Shown: positions 1 through 8,053 of the stretch, in pieces
Numbering within the stretch: the stretch's first letter is position 1
Layout: the number at the start of each line of letters is the position of its first letter
From: Paracoccaceae bacterium
GTDB taxonomy: Bacteria; Pseudomonadota; Alphaproteobacteria; Rhodobacterales; Rhodobacteraceae
Direction: 5' to 3'
DNA: 45,328 nucleotides
Assembly (NCBI GenBank): GCA_029246285.1
Contig: JAQWNW010000001.1
Location: forward strand, 1 to 45,328
Notes under the pieces: generated by a model
The model's input: the letters and a program-made list of their open reading frames with translations, nothing else
The model's database searches: none
Told to the model about the DNA's origin: nothing
Made by a program: the position numbers and the translations under genes

Positions 1-424
1 TACACTTACGCAATTTCAATTGCATAAATAACTCCACTGAATTCTTAACGCCAGTTATCATCGAAAATGGTGTAACAGCACCCGGTCTTACCCCCAGATT
101 ATCAAACAACCGGTCACTAGAACCAAAGGATAATCTTTTACAATTAATTAAGTTGGCTATGATTTTTAAATCAATCGTTGTATCCTGAGATGCTACCAAA
201 AGTATGTTTTTTTTCTTTGCGTCTCTCAAATACAAGTTCTTTATATGCCCCCCACCATTTGTTGAAGATAAGAAAAGCTTTTCAACCTTTTTAGACTCCG
301 CCACAGTTTTCACAGGCTCATGCTCGAAAACTTCGATAGGGATACCGAGTTCTTGAAATTTCTGAATTAAAAAGTCAGAAGAAACGGGCAAACTTGATTG
401 GAATTTCGAAGAAGCGTCAACCAC
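1..424 (-). CDS. ProX/YbaK-type aminoacyl-tRNA deacylase, partial (3' end outside window)
   Basis: The reading frame is open from a GTG at 424 to the window edge, giving about 141 residues. An in-frame TAA lies one codon upstream of the GTG, so no longer start is possible. The translation contains HIKNLYLRD, then LSFGSSDRLFDNLG and VRPGAVTPFSMI, which are the hallmark blocks of the prolyl-tRNA editing (YbaK/ProX) fold. Family members hydrolyse mischarged aminoacyl-tRNA, such as Ala-tRNAPro, in trans. The C-terminus is cut off. It begins 18 bp after the DsbA-like gene and is probably co-transcribed with it. Seen: the motifs. Inferred: which tRNA it edits. Confidence 0.8.
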   Translation of the reverse strand, partial: MVDASSKFQSSLPVSSDFLIQKFQELGIPIEVFEHEPVKTVAESKKVEKLFLSSTNGGGHIKNLYLRDAKKKNILLVASQDTTIDLKIIANLINCKRLSFGSSDRLFDNLGVRPGAVTPFSMITGVKNSVELFMQLKLRKC

Positions 425-442
425 GGTTTATCAATCTCACAA

Positions 443-1045
443 CTATTTTATGGAATTAAGAAATTCAACGGCGTCTTCGAGACGATCATCACCCCAAAAA
501 ATTTCATCCAAAACTTGAAATGATGGCGCGCCAAAAATACCGTTTGCTCGGGCTTCTTTGGTATTTTCTTTATAATGTCGATAAATCTCTTCAGATTTTG
601 ATCGAAGCACTAAATCATTAAAATCCTTCTTTAAGATACTAGAAGTTTTTCTTAAATTTTCTTCTGAGCCTGCCTCTAATCGATCAACAAACCAAAGTCT
701 GTAGGTGGTTTTTAAATATTCTAAATACCATCCTTCGTTTGCAGCCAGGACTCCCACTAAGTTTGCTCTGTCAAATTCCTTTAAAGGATATGGCGCTGGA
801 GTTTTTGGCACAGACAGAGCATATTTTAATGCCCTTCGTTCAATATCTCTCCACATGTAATTAACCTTTTCAACTTTAGATGGCGGAAAAGGTATGTTTT
901 CCATTTCTTTCATTATTTCTCGCACGCTGAAAGGCTTAATAACGACGTCTATGCTTTGTTTCTGTAGAACGTCCATCAGCCTTTGAGACGTAAGATAAGT
1001 GTATGTACTCCCAATAGAGATCCAACAAGTTAAGCTTTTAGTCAT
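443..1045 (-). CDS. 2-hydroxychromene-2-carboxylate isomerase / DsbA-like (kappa-GST fold) protein
   Basis: About 200 residues with the kappa-class GST/DsbA thioredoxin-helical fold. The C-terminal block GIFGAPSFQV followed by FWGDDRLED is diagnostic of 2-hydroxychromene-2-carboxylate isomerase-like proteins. The N-terminal SIGSTYTYLTSQR replaces the CxxC of true DsbA, so it is not a disulfide oxidase; a glutathione-dependent isomerase or transferase role is likely. I chose ATG 1045 because GGGAG sits 7 bases upstream; a TTG two codons earlier has no room for a ribosome site. It lies 24 bp after a DUF3429 gene. The substrate is unknown. Confidence 0.82.
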   Translation of the reverse strand: MTKSLTCWISIGSTYTYLTSQRLMDVLQKQSIDVVIKPFSVREIMKEMENIPFPPSKVEKVNYMWRDIERRALKYALSVPKTPAPYPLKEFDRANLVGVLAANEGWYLEYLKTTYRLWFVDRLEAGSEENLRKTSSILKKDFNDLVLRSKSEEIYRHYKENTKEARANGIFGAPSFQVLDEIFWGDDRLEDAVEFLNSIK

Positions 1046-1069
1046 TAACAAACTCCCTTTCTTACAAAA

Positions 1070-1522
1070 TTAAGATGAAAAAACGATAGATAAAGATCCA
1101 ACAACTATTATGGAAACAACTAATCGAAGGGTAACATATTCTTTGGTATTTACTTCCAGAAAGTATAACCAATAATCAACCAACAACAGTACAACTAAAA
1201 GGAAAATCAAAACTAATTGAAACGGTATATTTTTTAGCCAAAAATATGAGTAAAAAGTAAGTAACGTTAGACCATTGCTTATTACCAATAAAATAGAACG
1301 TTTTTTTTCAGATAGGTTTACTGAAATACCCCAAAAAGACCCAGCAATAAATACGACAATAACAAGTCCGTAAACATCAGTTACCTTTTGAACATCACCA
1401 ATTAAGGGTAATCTTTCTAAATCCCAATACATAAAAATTGCCGCAAAAACAAATGGAACAGCTCCAGCGAAAGTCAAAACGGAAGCAGTAGAAAATCTTT
1501 TCATGGCAGATTTCAAAAACAT
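1070..1522 (-). CDS. DUF3429 family integral membrane protein
   Basis: A 150-aa very hydrophobic protein with about five predicted membrane segments (near residues 17-32, 50-68, 77-97, 102-120 and 130-148). The arrangement, with a GAVPFVF-type first helix and a GSFWGI motif in the second, matches DUF3429 proteins, which are common in marine proteobacteria and have no assigned function. The ATG at 1522 has an AGGTG ribosome site 7 bases upstream. It is the first gene of an apparent three-gene minus-strand unit with the DsbA-like and ProX-like genes. Confidence 0.75.
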   Translation of the reverse strand: MFLKSAMKRFSTASVLTFAGAVPFVFAAIFMYWDLERLPLIGDVQKVTDVYGLVIVVFIAGSFWGISVNLSEKKRSILLVISNGLTLLTFYSYFWLKNIPFQLVLIFLLVVLLLVDYWLYFLEVNTKEYVTLRLVVSIIVVGSLSIVFSS

Positions 1523-1709
1523 ATTGAGACACCTAAATCATGAATCGTTAAATAATCAAGATATTTCACATTAAAATCCTCCTAACTTAGATAAATATTA
1601 GATCAATTATTATTTGTGATACGAAAGTGGGGTTGACTAGACTAAAACAAAAATACTTAATATTCGGCTAATATATAAAAAGAAATTTGAACAAACAAAG
1701 GGCGCCAGA
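1523..1709. promoter_or_regulatory. Divergent intergenic region with candidate + strand promoter
   Basis: 187 bp between the divergent DUF3429 and aminotransferase genes. On the plus strand a TTGACT at 1633-1638 is followed, 18 bases later, by TTAATA (1657-1662), and TATATA lies further down at 1672-1677. This is a plausible but weak sigma-70 pair for the aminotransferase, which also has AAAGGG shortly before its ATG. I saw no convincing operator or terminator here. Confidence 0.3.
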
Positions 1710-2831
1710 ATGTATATTGAACCGTTTGGGATTGAAATGTGGATGAACGAATTTGAAGACCACTGTAAGTATAATCTTGCTGAAACGTGCATAAAATCAA
1801 TGACTATATCAGAGCTATTAACTCTTTCTGGGCGTAATGAAAATATAACTGAAGAACTTTCAAAGATGAAAATGACGTATGGTGAAATAACAGGTTCAAA
1901 ACGCCTTCGATCTCAAATAGCCTCTTTATTCGCAAAACAAACATCTGAAAACGTTATGGTAACCCACGGTGCAATTGGAGCAAATTCATTAGTTTACAAT
2001 AGCTTAGTCAATAAAGGTGATAAAGTGGTCTCAATTTTACCAACTTATCAACAACATTACTCGATCCCTGAAAGTCTTGGTGCCGATTTACACATATTAA
2101 AAATCGAACCTGAAAATAATTTCTTGCCTGATTTATCCAAATTAAAACAACTAATTAACGATAATACGAAACTTATTGCTTTAAATAACCCTAACAACCC
2201 GACTGGGTCATTAATGGGCAAAGAAATGTTAACAGAAATAGTAAGCTATGCTAGGTCCTGCGGGGCATTTATTGTTTGTGATGAGGTATATAGGGGGACA
2301 AATCAAAGTAACCCTGAATATGGCACTTCAATCGTAGATTTGTATGAAAAAGGAATTAGCACTGGTAGCATGTCAAAAACATACTCTTTGGCGGGCTTAA
2401 GATTAGGATGGATAACAGCTAATCCAGAAGTTCTGCAAAACGTATTTATACATCGAGATTATAATACAATCAGTGTAGGAATTTTGGACGATTATTTTGC
2501 CGCAATTGCGCTAGAAAGTAGAGAGAAAATAGCCATTCGAAACACCAAAATAATAAGAGATAATCTCTCTATCTTAGATAACTGGGTAAGTAACGAACCA
2601 AACATATCATATATAAAACCAAAGGCTGGAACGACAGCATTACTAAAGTATGACTTTGATATACCCTCTAGAGATTTTTGCATTAAAATACTTGAGAAAA
2701 CTGGAGTGTTGTTTGCGCCGGGCAGCGCGATGGAAATGGAGGGATGGGTTCGCATTGGTTATGCAAATGACCCAAAAATTCTTACAGAAGGTCTAAAAAA
2801 GGTAAGTGAATACCTTCCTAAATTTAAATAG
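1710..2831 (+). CDS. PLP-dependent aminotransferase, class I/II (fold type I)
   Basis: 373 aa. The PLP lysine is K223 in SMSKTYSLAGLRLGW. NNPNNPTG (159-166) and DEVY (191-194) are the substrate- and PLP-binding motifs. The N-terminus, beginning with EPFGIEMWMN, resembles a subgroup related to capreomycidine-synthase/VioD-like aminotransferases rather than AspC or HisC. It therefore probably handles an unusual amino acid, but the substrate cannot be read from sequence. AAAGGG precedes the ATG at a suitable distance. It stands alone and converges on the small membrane protein genes with an 18-bp gap and no obvious terminator. Confidence 0.85.
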   Translation: MYIEPFGIEMWMNEFEDHCKYNLAETCIKSMTISELLTLSGRNENITEELSKMKMTYGEITGSKRLRSQIASLFAKQTSENVMVTHGAIGANSLVYNSLVNKGDKVVSILPTYQQHYSIPESLGADLHILKIEPENNFLPDLSKLKQLINDNTKLIALNNPNNPTGSLMGKEMLTEIVSYARSCGAFIVCDEVYRGTNQSNPEYGTSIVDLYEKGISTGSMSKTYSLAGLRLGWITANPEVLQNVFIHRDYNTISVGILDDYFAAIALESREKIAIRNTKIIRDNLSILDNWVSNEPNISYIKPKAGTTALLKYDFDIPSRDFCIKILEKTGVLFAPGSAMEMEGWVRIGYANDPKILTEGLKKVSEYLPKFK

Positions 2832-2849
2832 CTTTTTAACGAAAGGGTT

Positions 2850-3092
2850 TTAGTTTTTTCGCTTCAACCAAGCGTAGGCAACAAACACTACTGCAACAGA
2901 TACAAATGCTTGGGGAGTAAGTGCTTCTACTAACGCACTTAGGTTACTTACAACTGACAAAATAAATGTGCCAGAATCTCCCCCCAGCAGAAGATATATT
3001 ACCAACATAAGAGATATCAGTGCTAGTCCAGTTTGAGAAACTGTCATAAACAATGCTGTTATCTTCTTTAAAAGATCGCTAAACCGATCCAT
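2850..3092 (-). CDS. Small two-helix membrane protein (paralogue of the next upstream gene)
   Basis: 80 aa, not a family I recognise. It has two hydrophobic helices (about 19-38 and 60-75) joined by a loop with GGDSG and SNLSALVEAL, and a basic C-terminus (LKRKN). It aligns end to end with the 72-aa product encoded just upstream (3134-3352). Shared features are LLxG after helix 1, a VVxN...LVxxL mid-segment and a VVxxWL end. This suggests a tandem duplication. CGAGAT lies about 8 bases before the ATG. Function is unknown; a membrane oligomer or pore is one possibility only. Confidence 0.7.
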   Translation of the reverse strand: MDRFSDLLKKITALFMTVSQTGLALISLMLVIYLLLGGDSGTFILSVVSNLSALVEALTPQAFVSVAVVFVAYAWLKRKN

Positions 3093-3133
3093 CAGTTATA
3101 TCTCGTTCTGCCGAGGAGAGTTAAATAGAATAA

Positions 3134-3352
3134 TTATCTATTAAATAGCCAAAGCACTACACCGAGTGAGATCAAGCCGGCTAGACCAGCGCTTCCCAAT
3201 TCAGCTACAAGGCCAGTAATGTTACCAACAACATTACCAAGAAACGCCATGTTAGACGCTCCAACCAAAAGTTGTGCTACTATTGCTAATGCTAGAAGTC
3301 CTATGCCTAACGCTGTAATACTTCCAACTGCTTTTGTTGCTTTTTCAATCAT
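3134..3352 (-). CDS. Small two-helix membrane protein (tandem paralogue)
   Basis: 72 aa, unrecognised. Helix 1 is about residues 12-31 and helix 2 about 51-70, both rich in Gly/Ala/Leu/Val. The segment between them (NVVGNITGLVAEL) can form an amphipathic helix. A strong GAGGAAG ribosome site lies 6 bases before the ATG, better than most genes in this window, and suggests high expression. A perfect 6-bp inverted repeat (3374-3391) sits in the leader. It lies 41 bp upstream of its paralogue and is probably transcribed with it. Confidence 0.7.
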   Translation of the reverse strand: MIEKATKAVGSITALGIGLLALAIVAQLLVGASNMAFLGNVVGNITGLVAELGSAGLAGLISLGVVLWLFNR

Positions 3353-3658
3353 TTTCTGCTTCCTCTTATGTTGCTGTCATATCTTTGACAGTGTGATTTG
3401 GACAAAATAGGCAAAAATCCGCTCAGTCAACTAAATGTTGTGTGTTTTTTTAAAAAACATCAAAATACGCACTAAAATTACTAAAAAATTACAAAATTTG
3501 TAATAAAATTTTTCTAACCAATCATTTATTGTGTAAATTTCCCACACTTTTTATCCAAACTATTGGTCATAAAAATAAAATTTTTCAAAAATTAACTACA
3601 GATTCTGATAAAAATTACAAATAAAACCTGAAATGAATCATCCTCAAACAAGGATCAG
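3353..3658. other. 306-bp AT-rich non-coding gap
   Basis: No plausible gene in either strand. Contents seen: the CTGTCA dyad above; an odd 17-base palindrome of T and A runs at 3443-3459 (TG, seven T, six A, CA); and a minus-strand TTGACT at 3430-3425 with TATTTT 15 bases further down (3409-3404), a possible but short-spaced promoter for the small membrane protein genes. The rest is A/T-rich sequence with several A- and T-tracts that may be curved. Confidence 0.5.
3374..3391. promoter_or_regulatory. Inverted repeat CTGTCA-N6-TGACAG in leader of small membrane protein genes
   Basis: A perfect 6-bp dyad with a 6-base spacer, 22 bases upstream of the ATG at 3352 and just ahead of its ribosome site. 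It could be a regulator binding site or a short leader hairpin. No U-tract follows, so it is not a terminator. Confidence 0.35.
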
Positions 3659-4294
3659 TCAAGATAAGATATCCAAAAATAATTTACCCCCATATATTAA
3701 AAAACCAAACCCCACGAGAAAATTTATTGATTTATAAACCCGATTATAAACCTTAACGGCGATATTAGAAGAAAACATCGCTGCATAAACTGAATGTCCA
3801 GCAAAAGATGCAAAACTTGATAAAAGAGAAAATAATAATATGTTCGTGAAATTTTGCGTCACTAATGGAAAAAGTGAGATCAGTGCCAAAAATGTCGTTA
3901 AAACTTTAGGATTAGTTATCATTATAAAAAAGGCTCTTTTAAAGGCTAATGACTTAGCAATGCCAATAGCATCTATAGTGTTGTCACGCTTGCTAATGGC
4001 TTTTGAAAAATATCTGATGGCAAAATACCACAATAACAAAGCTCCAATAAGCGTTAGTCCTAATTTCAACACAGGAAATGTAAAAAATAGCATGGCAGCT
4101 CCACTTAGAGCAGTTATTGCCCAGACTAAGAGCCCCAATCCACAGGCGTAAGCACAATAAATGCCGGCTAATCGACCTGAACCAATAGATGTCGCAACTG
4201 TATTTAAGACATTTGGTCCTGGTATGAGAACATTTAGCATTAAGAAACCCAGTGCGGGTAAAAATGCAGTTAATAATTCAATATACTCATTCAT
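3659..4294 (-). CDS. LysE/RhtB family amino-acid exporter
   Basis: 211 aa with about six membrane helices. The N-terminal IPGPNVLNTVA motif, with an early Gly-rich helix (GAALLLWYFAIRYF) after it, is the LysE/RhtB signature. The family exports amino acids or small metabolites from the cytoplasm. No Shine-Dalgarno is visible before the ATG at 4294. It follows the SDR gene by 31 bp and probably forms one transcript with the SDR and flavoprotein, suggesting export of an intermediate or amino acid; the cargo is unknown. Confidence 0.85.
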   Translation of the reverse strand: MNEYIELLTAFLPALGFLMLNVLIPGPNVLNTVATSIGSGRLAGIYCAYACGLGLLVWAITALSGAAMLFFTFPVLKLGLTLIGALLLWYFAIRYFSKAISKRDNTIDAIGIAKSLAFKRAFFIMITNPKVLTTFLALISLFPLVTQNFTNILLFSLLSSFASFAGHSVYAAMFSSNIAVKVYNRVYKSINFLVGFGFLIYGGKLFLDILS

Positions 4295-4325
4295 GATGAT
4301 TTATATAAAAAAATATTCTGCATAA

Positions 4326-5123
4326 TTATACGGATTTTTTATAAAACTGATCCATAACAATCTGACTTTCTGGTAACGTTGAACCACCATCGACTACCAA
4401 TGTTTGTCCAGTGATATAAGAAGCTTCTTTAGATGCAAAAAATAACATTGGATAAGCAATATCTTCTGGAGTACCAAAATTGCCAATTGGAATACACTTA
4501 GCCATTTCATCCAAATCAGCTGGCTCAGCCAACTCAGACATAGCTGATGTCAAGATATACCCGGGCTCAATTCCGTTAATTGTAATGTTTTCTCTGGCAT
4601 ACTCTAATGCAGCAGTTTTGATAAATGCATTCATACCACCCTTGGACATTGCGTAATGTGCAGTGCCTGGCATAGCTACTTTAGGACCTGTAACAGAAGA
4701 AGTTACGATTATTCGGCCAAAACTTTGCTTTCTAAAAAATGGCACACAAGCTTTAGTTAACCAAAACGCAGCTTTCATATTGACTGAAAGTGTTTCATCT
4801 AATGCATCATCTGACAATTGATCAATTGTTTTTTGACCAAAAACTGCCGCATTGTGTATCGCTATATCTATTCGCCCGTAATACTTGATTGTCTTTTCAA
4901 CCATATCTTTAATATTTTTGTTCTTTCCTACATCACATTGAATAAAAGTAGCTTCACCACCCTCATCTTTGATGTTCCGCATTATCTCCTCACCATTCTT
5001 AGAGGATCTTGTAGCGATAATGATTGAAGCGCCATTCTTAGCAAAAATTTTTGCAATAGCCGCACCAATACCTTGCCCTGCTCCAGTGACAATTGCCACC
5101 TTACCATTTAGATCAACAAACAT
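4326..5123 (-). CDS. SDR family NAD(P)-dependent oxidoreductase (FabG-like)
   Basis: 265 aa classical short-chain dehydrogenase. The cofactor loop is TGAGQGIG (13-20), NAA is at 91-93, the catalytic Ser is about 142-143, and Tyr157/Lys161 are in YAMSK. IEPGYILT and a GG near the end (VVDGGST) complete the Rossmann fold. A 15-residue tail follows the usual end. GGAG sits 7 bases before the ATG. It follows the FAD oxidoreductase by 21 bp. The likely role is oxidation or reduction of a hydroxy/keto group in the same pathway as the flavoprotein; the substrate is unknown. Confidence 0.88.
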   Translation of the reverse strand: MFVDLNGKVAIVTGAGQGIGAAIAKIFAKNGASIIIATRSSKNGEEIMRNIKDEGGEATFIQCDVGKNKNIKDMVEKTIKYYGRIDIAIHNAAVFGQKTIDQLSDDALDETLSVNMKAAFWLTKACVPFFRKQSFGRIIVTSSVTGPKVAMPGTAHYAMSKGGMNAFIKTAALEYARENITINGIEPGYILTSAMSELAEPADLDEMAKCIPIGNFGTPEDIAYPMLFFASKEASYITGQTLVVDGGSTLPESQIVMDQFYKKSV

Positions 5124-5144
5124 AATTTACTCCGCAAATACATT

Positions 5145-6554
5145 TTACTTGATTGAAATATTTTGGCCCGCCAGCCATCCTAAAGTTAAAGCTGTCAGCA
5201 ACCCATTACCCGAAAGATATCCAGAAACATCCGGCCCAGAAACTCCACACGCCGCTCCTCCTCCCGCAAACAAATTACCAATAGATTTGCCATCCATTTT
5301 TAAAACTTGCGCTTTACTATTAACAATAAGTCCCCCTTGGGTATGAAACAAAGCTCCAGTAACTTTAATTCCAAACAGTTTATTTTCTGAATCTAATTCA
5401 CGTTTAAATTTTCTCCCAAAAGGATCTAACTTATCTTTTCTTGTATAACATTCTACGTCTTGTAAAGTTTTCTTAAAGCCATCTCTATTTATACCAATAA
5501 TATCTGCTAAATCACTTGCATTCTTACCAGTTTTAATTGCTCCAGACTTAAAAGCTTGAATGTAGTCTGGAAACTCTTTTCCTAAAGAATGCAATTTTTC
5601 ATCATATATCGCCCACGCCACCTGACCAGGTTGAGCTAAAACATGAACACTTTGTTCGGAATACCCCTCATTTTCATTACTGAATCTACACCCCTTTTGA
5701 TTTACTTGAATTCCTCCTTCCATCATTAGTGCCCAAGTAATTAACACACCATGAGGAGTAGCAACGGAACCATGACCCTGGTAACCACTCATATGTTTTA
5801 TTTTGGCATTTAACTGCTCACCCCATAAAACAGCATGACCCTGATTGCCCGAATGGCCAAAATATAATGCATCACTCATTTCCGGAATATGCTTTTTAAC
5901 AAGTTCTTTATTCGCTCCATAACCATTACAAGCTAATATTAAATTACCACATTCAATAAATTCATGCGTGCCGTTAGGTCGCGTTACGCGTAAACCTTGA
6001 ACCAGATCATTGCACATAAAAATAGTATCCACCAAACAATTAGTTGAAAGAGAAATACCCTCGCGTTCAGAAGCTGCCTGCAGCCGATTAATAAGACCCG
6101 AACCAGTTTTTTCTTTAACAGCATGCATTCGATGAAAAGCATGGCCTGGGTACAAAAAACTATCTAAAACACACCAATTGATGTCATGTTTTAAGGTAAG
6201 CCAATCTAAGACCTTACCACACTGATAAGCAACAATATTAGATAACTCTTTATTTTGCCTTCCATTTGCTTTCTTATTTATGTCCTCTTCAAAAACTTCG
6301 GCACTGTCGCTTATCCCTTTTGCTTTTTGTGCCATTGTACCTGCAGCAGGAATAAATCCTGAAGACAGCGAGGTTGAGCCACTAGGCGTAGCATCTCTTT
6401 CGAGAATTATAACATCATCGGTTTTCTCTTTGGCAGCCAGTGCTGCTGTTAACCCACATGCCCCAGCCCCAACGATTGCAACTTCAACATATGACTGAAA
6501 GGTTATTCCATCCGAGGACTCAACAGACGCAATTATATTATTATCATGAATCAT
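5145..6554 (-). CDS. FAD-dependent oxidoreductase, fumarate reductase / 3-ketosteroid dehydrogenase-like flavoprotein
   Basis: About 469 aa from ATG 6554 (a TTG at 6596 gives 14 more residues but has no ribosome site). The dinucleotide fold AIVGAGACGLTAALAA begins about residue 26, with the second FAD glutamate in IILERD. SGSTSLSSGFIPAAG and the C-terminal LFAGGGAACGVSG...SGNGLL segment are typical of the FAD_binding_2 family (fumarate/urocanate reductase, flavocytochrome c, KstD). There is no heme motif or signal peptide, so it is a soluble enzyme that probably adds or removes a C=C bond next to a carbonyl. First gene of a flavoprotein-SDR-LysE unit. Confidence 0.85.
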   Translation of the reverse strand: MIHDNNIIASVESSDGITFQSYVEVAIVGAGACGLTAALAAKEKTDDVIILERDATPSGSTSLSSGFIPAAGTMAQKAKGISDSAEVFEEDINKKANGRQNKELSNIVAYQCGKVLDWLTLKHDINWCVLDSFLYPGHAFHRMHAVKEKTGSGLINRLQAASEREGISLSTNCLVDTIFMCNDLVQGLRVTRPNGTHEFIECGNLILACNGYGANKELVKKHIPEMSDALYFGHSGNQGHAVLWGEQLNAKIKHMSGYQGHGSVATPHGVLITWALMMEGGIQVNQKGCRFSNENEGYSEQSVHVLAQPGQVAWAIYDEKLHSLGKEFPDYIQAFKSGAIKTGKNASDLADIIGINRDGFKKTLQDVECYTRKDKLDPFGRKFKRELDSENKLFGIKVTGALFHTQGGLIVNSKAQVLKMDGKSIGNLFAGGGAACGVSGPDVSGYLSGNGLLTALTLGWLAGQNISIK

Positions 6555-6679
6555 AGAATCACTATGGCACGTTATCAACGCAAGTCCACAGGCCAAGGAT
6601 ATTTAGATAAACTATTTGCAGTTATTTGAACAATAAGCAAATACTGGAATAACAATCAAATTATAAAAAGGGCAACAAA

Positions 6680-7453
6680 ATGAAAATTTGGTATCAAAGT
6701 TACGTTGATTACGAAAATGGCAAATCCTATTGGGATGAATTACAAACCCATTTAAACAATACAAAAAGCCCAGATACGCAAATTGATATTAGAGGAATTA
6801 CACCTTATGACAATTATGCTCATCCATTGGTTGAATTTCGATGCGCACGCGAAATGATATGCAACGCCATAAAAGCTGAAAAAGAAGGATATGATGCTTT
6901 TATTATTGGTCATTTTCAAGATGCAGGTTTATACGAGGCACGAACTGTGGTCGATATTCCGATTATAGCGCTTGGGGAAGCAACGATGTTATATAGCTGC
7001 CAACTAGGTCAACGTTTAGGTATCGTGACTATAAACCCTCGTTTTATTCCATGGTTCCATCATCAAATTGCAAAATATGGCTTGAAAGAACGTGTCGTAG
7101 GTATTCATTCAATGACTTTTGAACCTGGTCAAATATTAAAAGCATATGGTTCAAACGACAAAGCCGAGGAAGTAAGGCAACTATTCGAAGAACAAGGCAA
7201 ACCACTAATAAAATCAGGAATCGACGTTATTATACCTGGAGGTGGTATACCAATGTTACTATTTTCTAAGTTTTTTAATCATAACATCGATACGGCACCA
7301 GTTATCAACGGCATACCAATCGCGGTTAAAATGGCGGAAATGGCTGTCACTTTAAAGAAACAAACTGGCCAAGGAGTCAGTCGAAATTCCGATTATGCAA
7401 AAGCACCAGATCAAATAATTGAGGAGTTTTTAACTAATCCAAAAGGGTTATAA
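6680..7453 (+). CDS. Asp/Glu/hydantoin racemase superfamily protein lacking both catalytic cysteines
   Basis: 257 aa with the two-domain Asp/Glu racemase fold (family includes hydantoin racemase, maleate isomerase and AMDase). The first active-site segment reads IIGHFQDAGLYEAR: a His (H78) occupies the place where hydantoin racemases carry Cys. The second reads DVIIPGGGIP (about 183-191), with Gly where Cys is expected. It therefore cannot use the usual two-cysteine proton transfer. It may catalyse another reaction or bind a ligand. AAGGG precedes the ATG. It converges on the isochorismatase-like gene with a 2-bp gap, which links it to the HyuAB operon. Confidence 0.8.
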   Translation: MKIWYQSYVDYENGKSYWDELQTHLNNTKSPDTQIDIRGITPYDNYAHPLVEFRCAREMICNAIKAEKEGYDAFIIGHFQDAGLYEARTVVDIPIIALGEATMLYSCQLGQRLGIVTINPRFIPWFHHQIAKYGLKERVVGIHSMTFEPGQILKAYGSNDKAEEVRQLFEEQGKPLIKSGIDVIIPGGGIPMLLFSKFFNHNIDTAPVINGIPIAVKMAEMAVTLKKQTGQGVSRNSDYAKAPDQIIEEFLTNPKGL

Positions 7454-7455
7454 AA

Positions 7456-8049
7456 CTATTTAAACATCGCCATTATTTCAGCACAAGTCTTCACATCTGA
7501 TACAGTAGAAAGATCCAAAATAGCATTATGATGAATATCTGCAGAAAAAGCTGCACAACCATCCGATAGAATAGTTGTACCAAAACCCAAGACGTGAGCA
7601 TTTCTTGCAGTGGATGCAACCCCTCCATTAGTTACAATTCCGCCCACGATCAAATTCTTAATATTCAACTTGTTTAACAACCATTCTAATCTAGTCATAT
7701 AAAAGGCAGAATAAGCAATTTTTTCTATTAGATAATCTGGAACACCCAATTCATCAACTAGCTGATTACCCCATGAACCGGCAGCAAAATCTCCTTTTGA
7801 TAAGAAAGGTCGGATCTTTTTTAAGTGCTCAGCAATCATTGGTTCACCTTGCTCATCTGGAACCAAGGTAAATTGTGTCGAAATAATAGGATAACTCAAC
7901 TTTCTGAACATCATTGCTAATGGCGCAATCGTTTCAGGCAAGATTGAGATCTCTTTTGAGAATTTTCCGGCGCGCCCGTAAGCACCTCTTGCATGAATAA
8001 AGTCATTTTGAAGATCCACTAAAAGTAAAGCAGTTTTTTGTGTAAACAT
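7456..8049 (-). CDS. Isochorismatase-fold protein with Gly in place of nucleophilic Cys
   Basis: 197 aa. The family Asp is D12 in LLLVDLQNDF and the Lys is K110 in EKIAYSAF. The block that normally reads T-N-x-C-V is TNGGV (140-144), so the nucleophile is glycine. Family members hydrolyse amides (nicotinamide, N-carbamoylsarcosine, maleamate) or vinyl ethers. Isochorismatase itself acts without a cysteine, so catalysis is still possible, but a standard amidase mechanism is not. GAGGAG within the end of hyuA provides the ribosome site, and the gap to hyuA is 4 bp. Last gene of the nine-gene operon. Confidence 0.85.
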   Translation of the reverse strand: MFTQKTALLLVDLQNDFIHARGAYGRAGKFSKEISILPETIAPLAMMFRKLSYPIISTQFTLVPDEQGEPMIAEHLKKIRPFLSKGDFAAGSWGNQLVDELGVPDYLIEKIAYSAFYMTRLEWLLNKLNIKNLIVGGIVTNGGVASTARNAHVLGFGTTILSDGCAAFSADIHHNAILDLSTVSDVKTCAEIMAMFK

Positions 8050-8053
8050 AATT

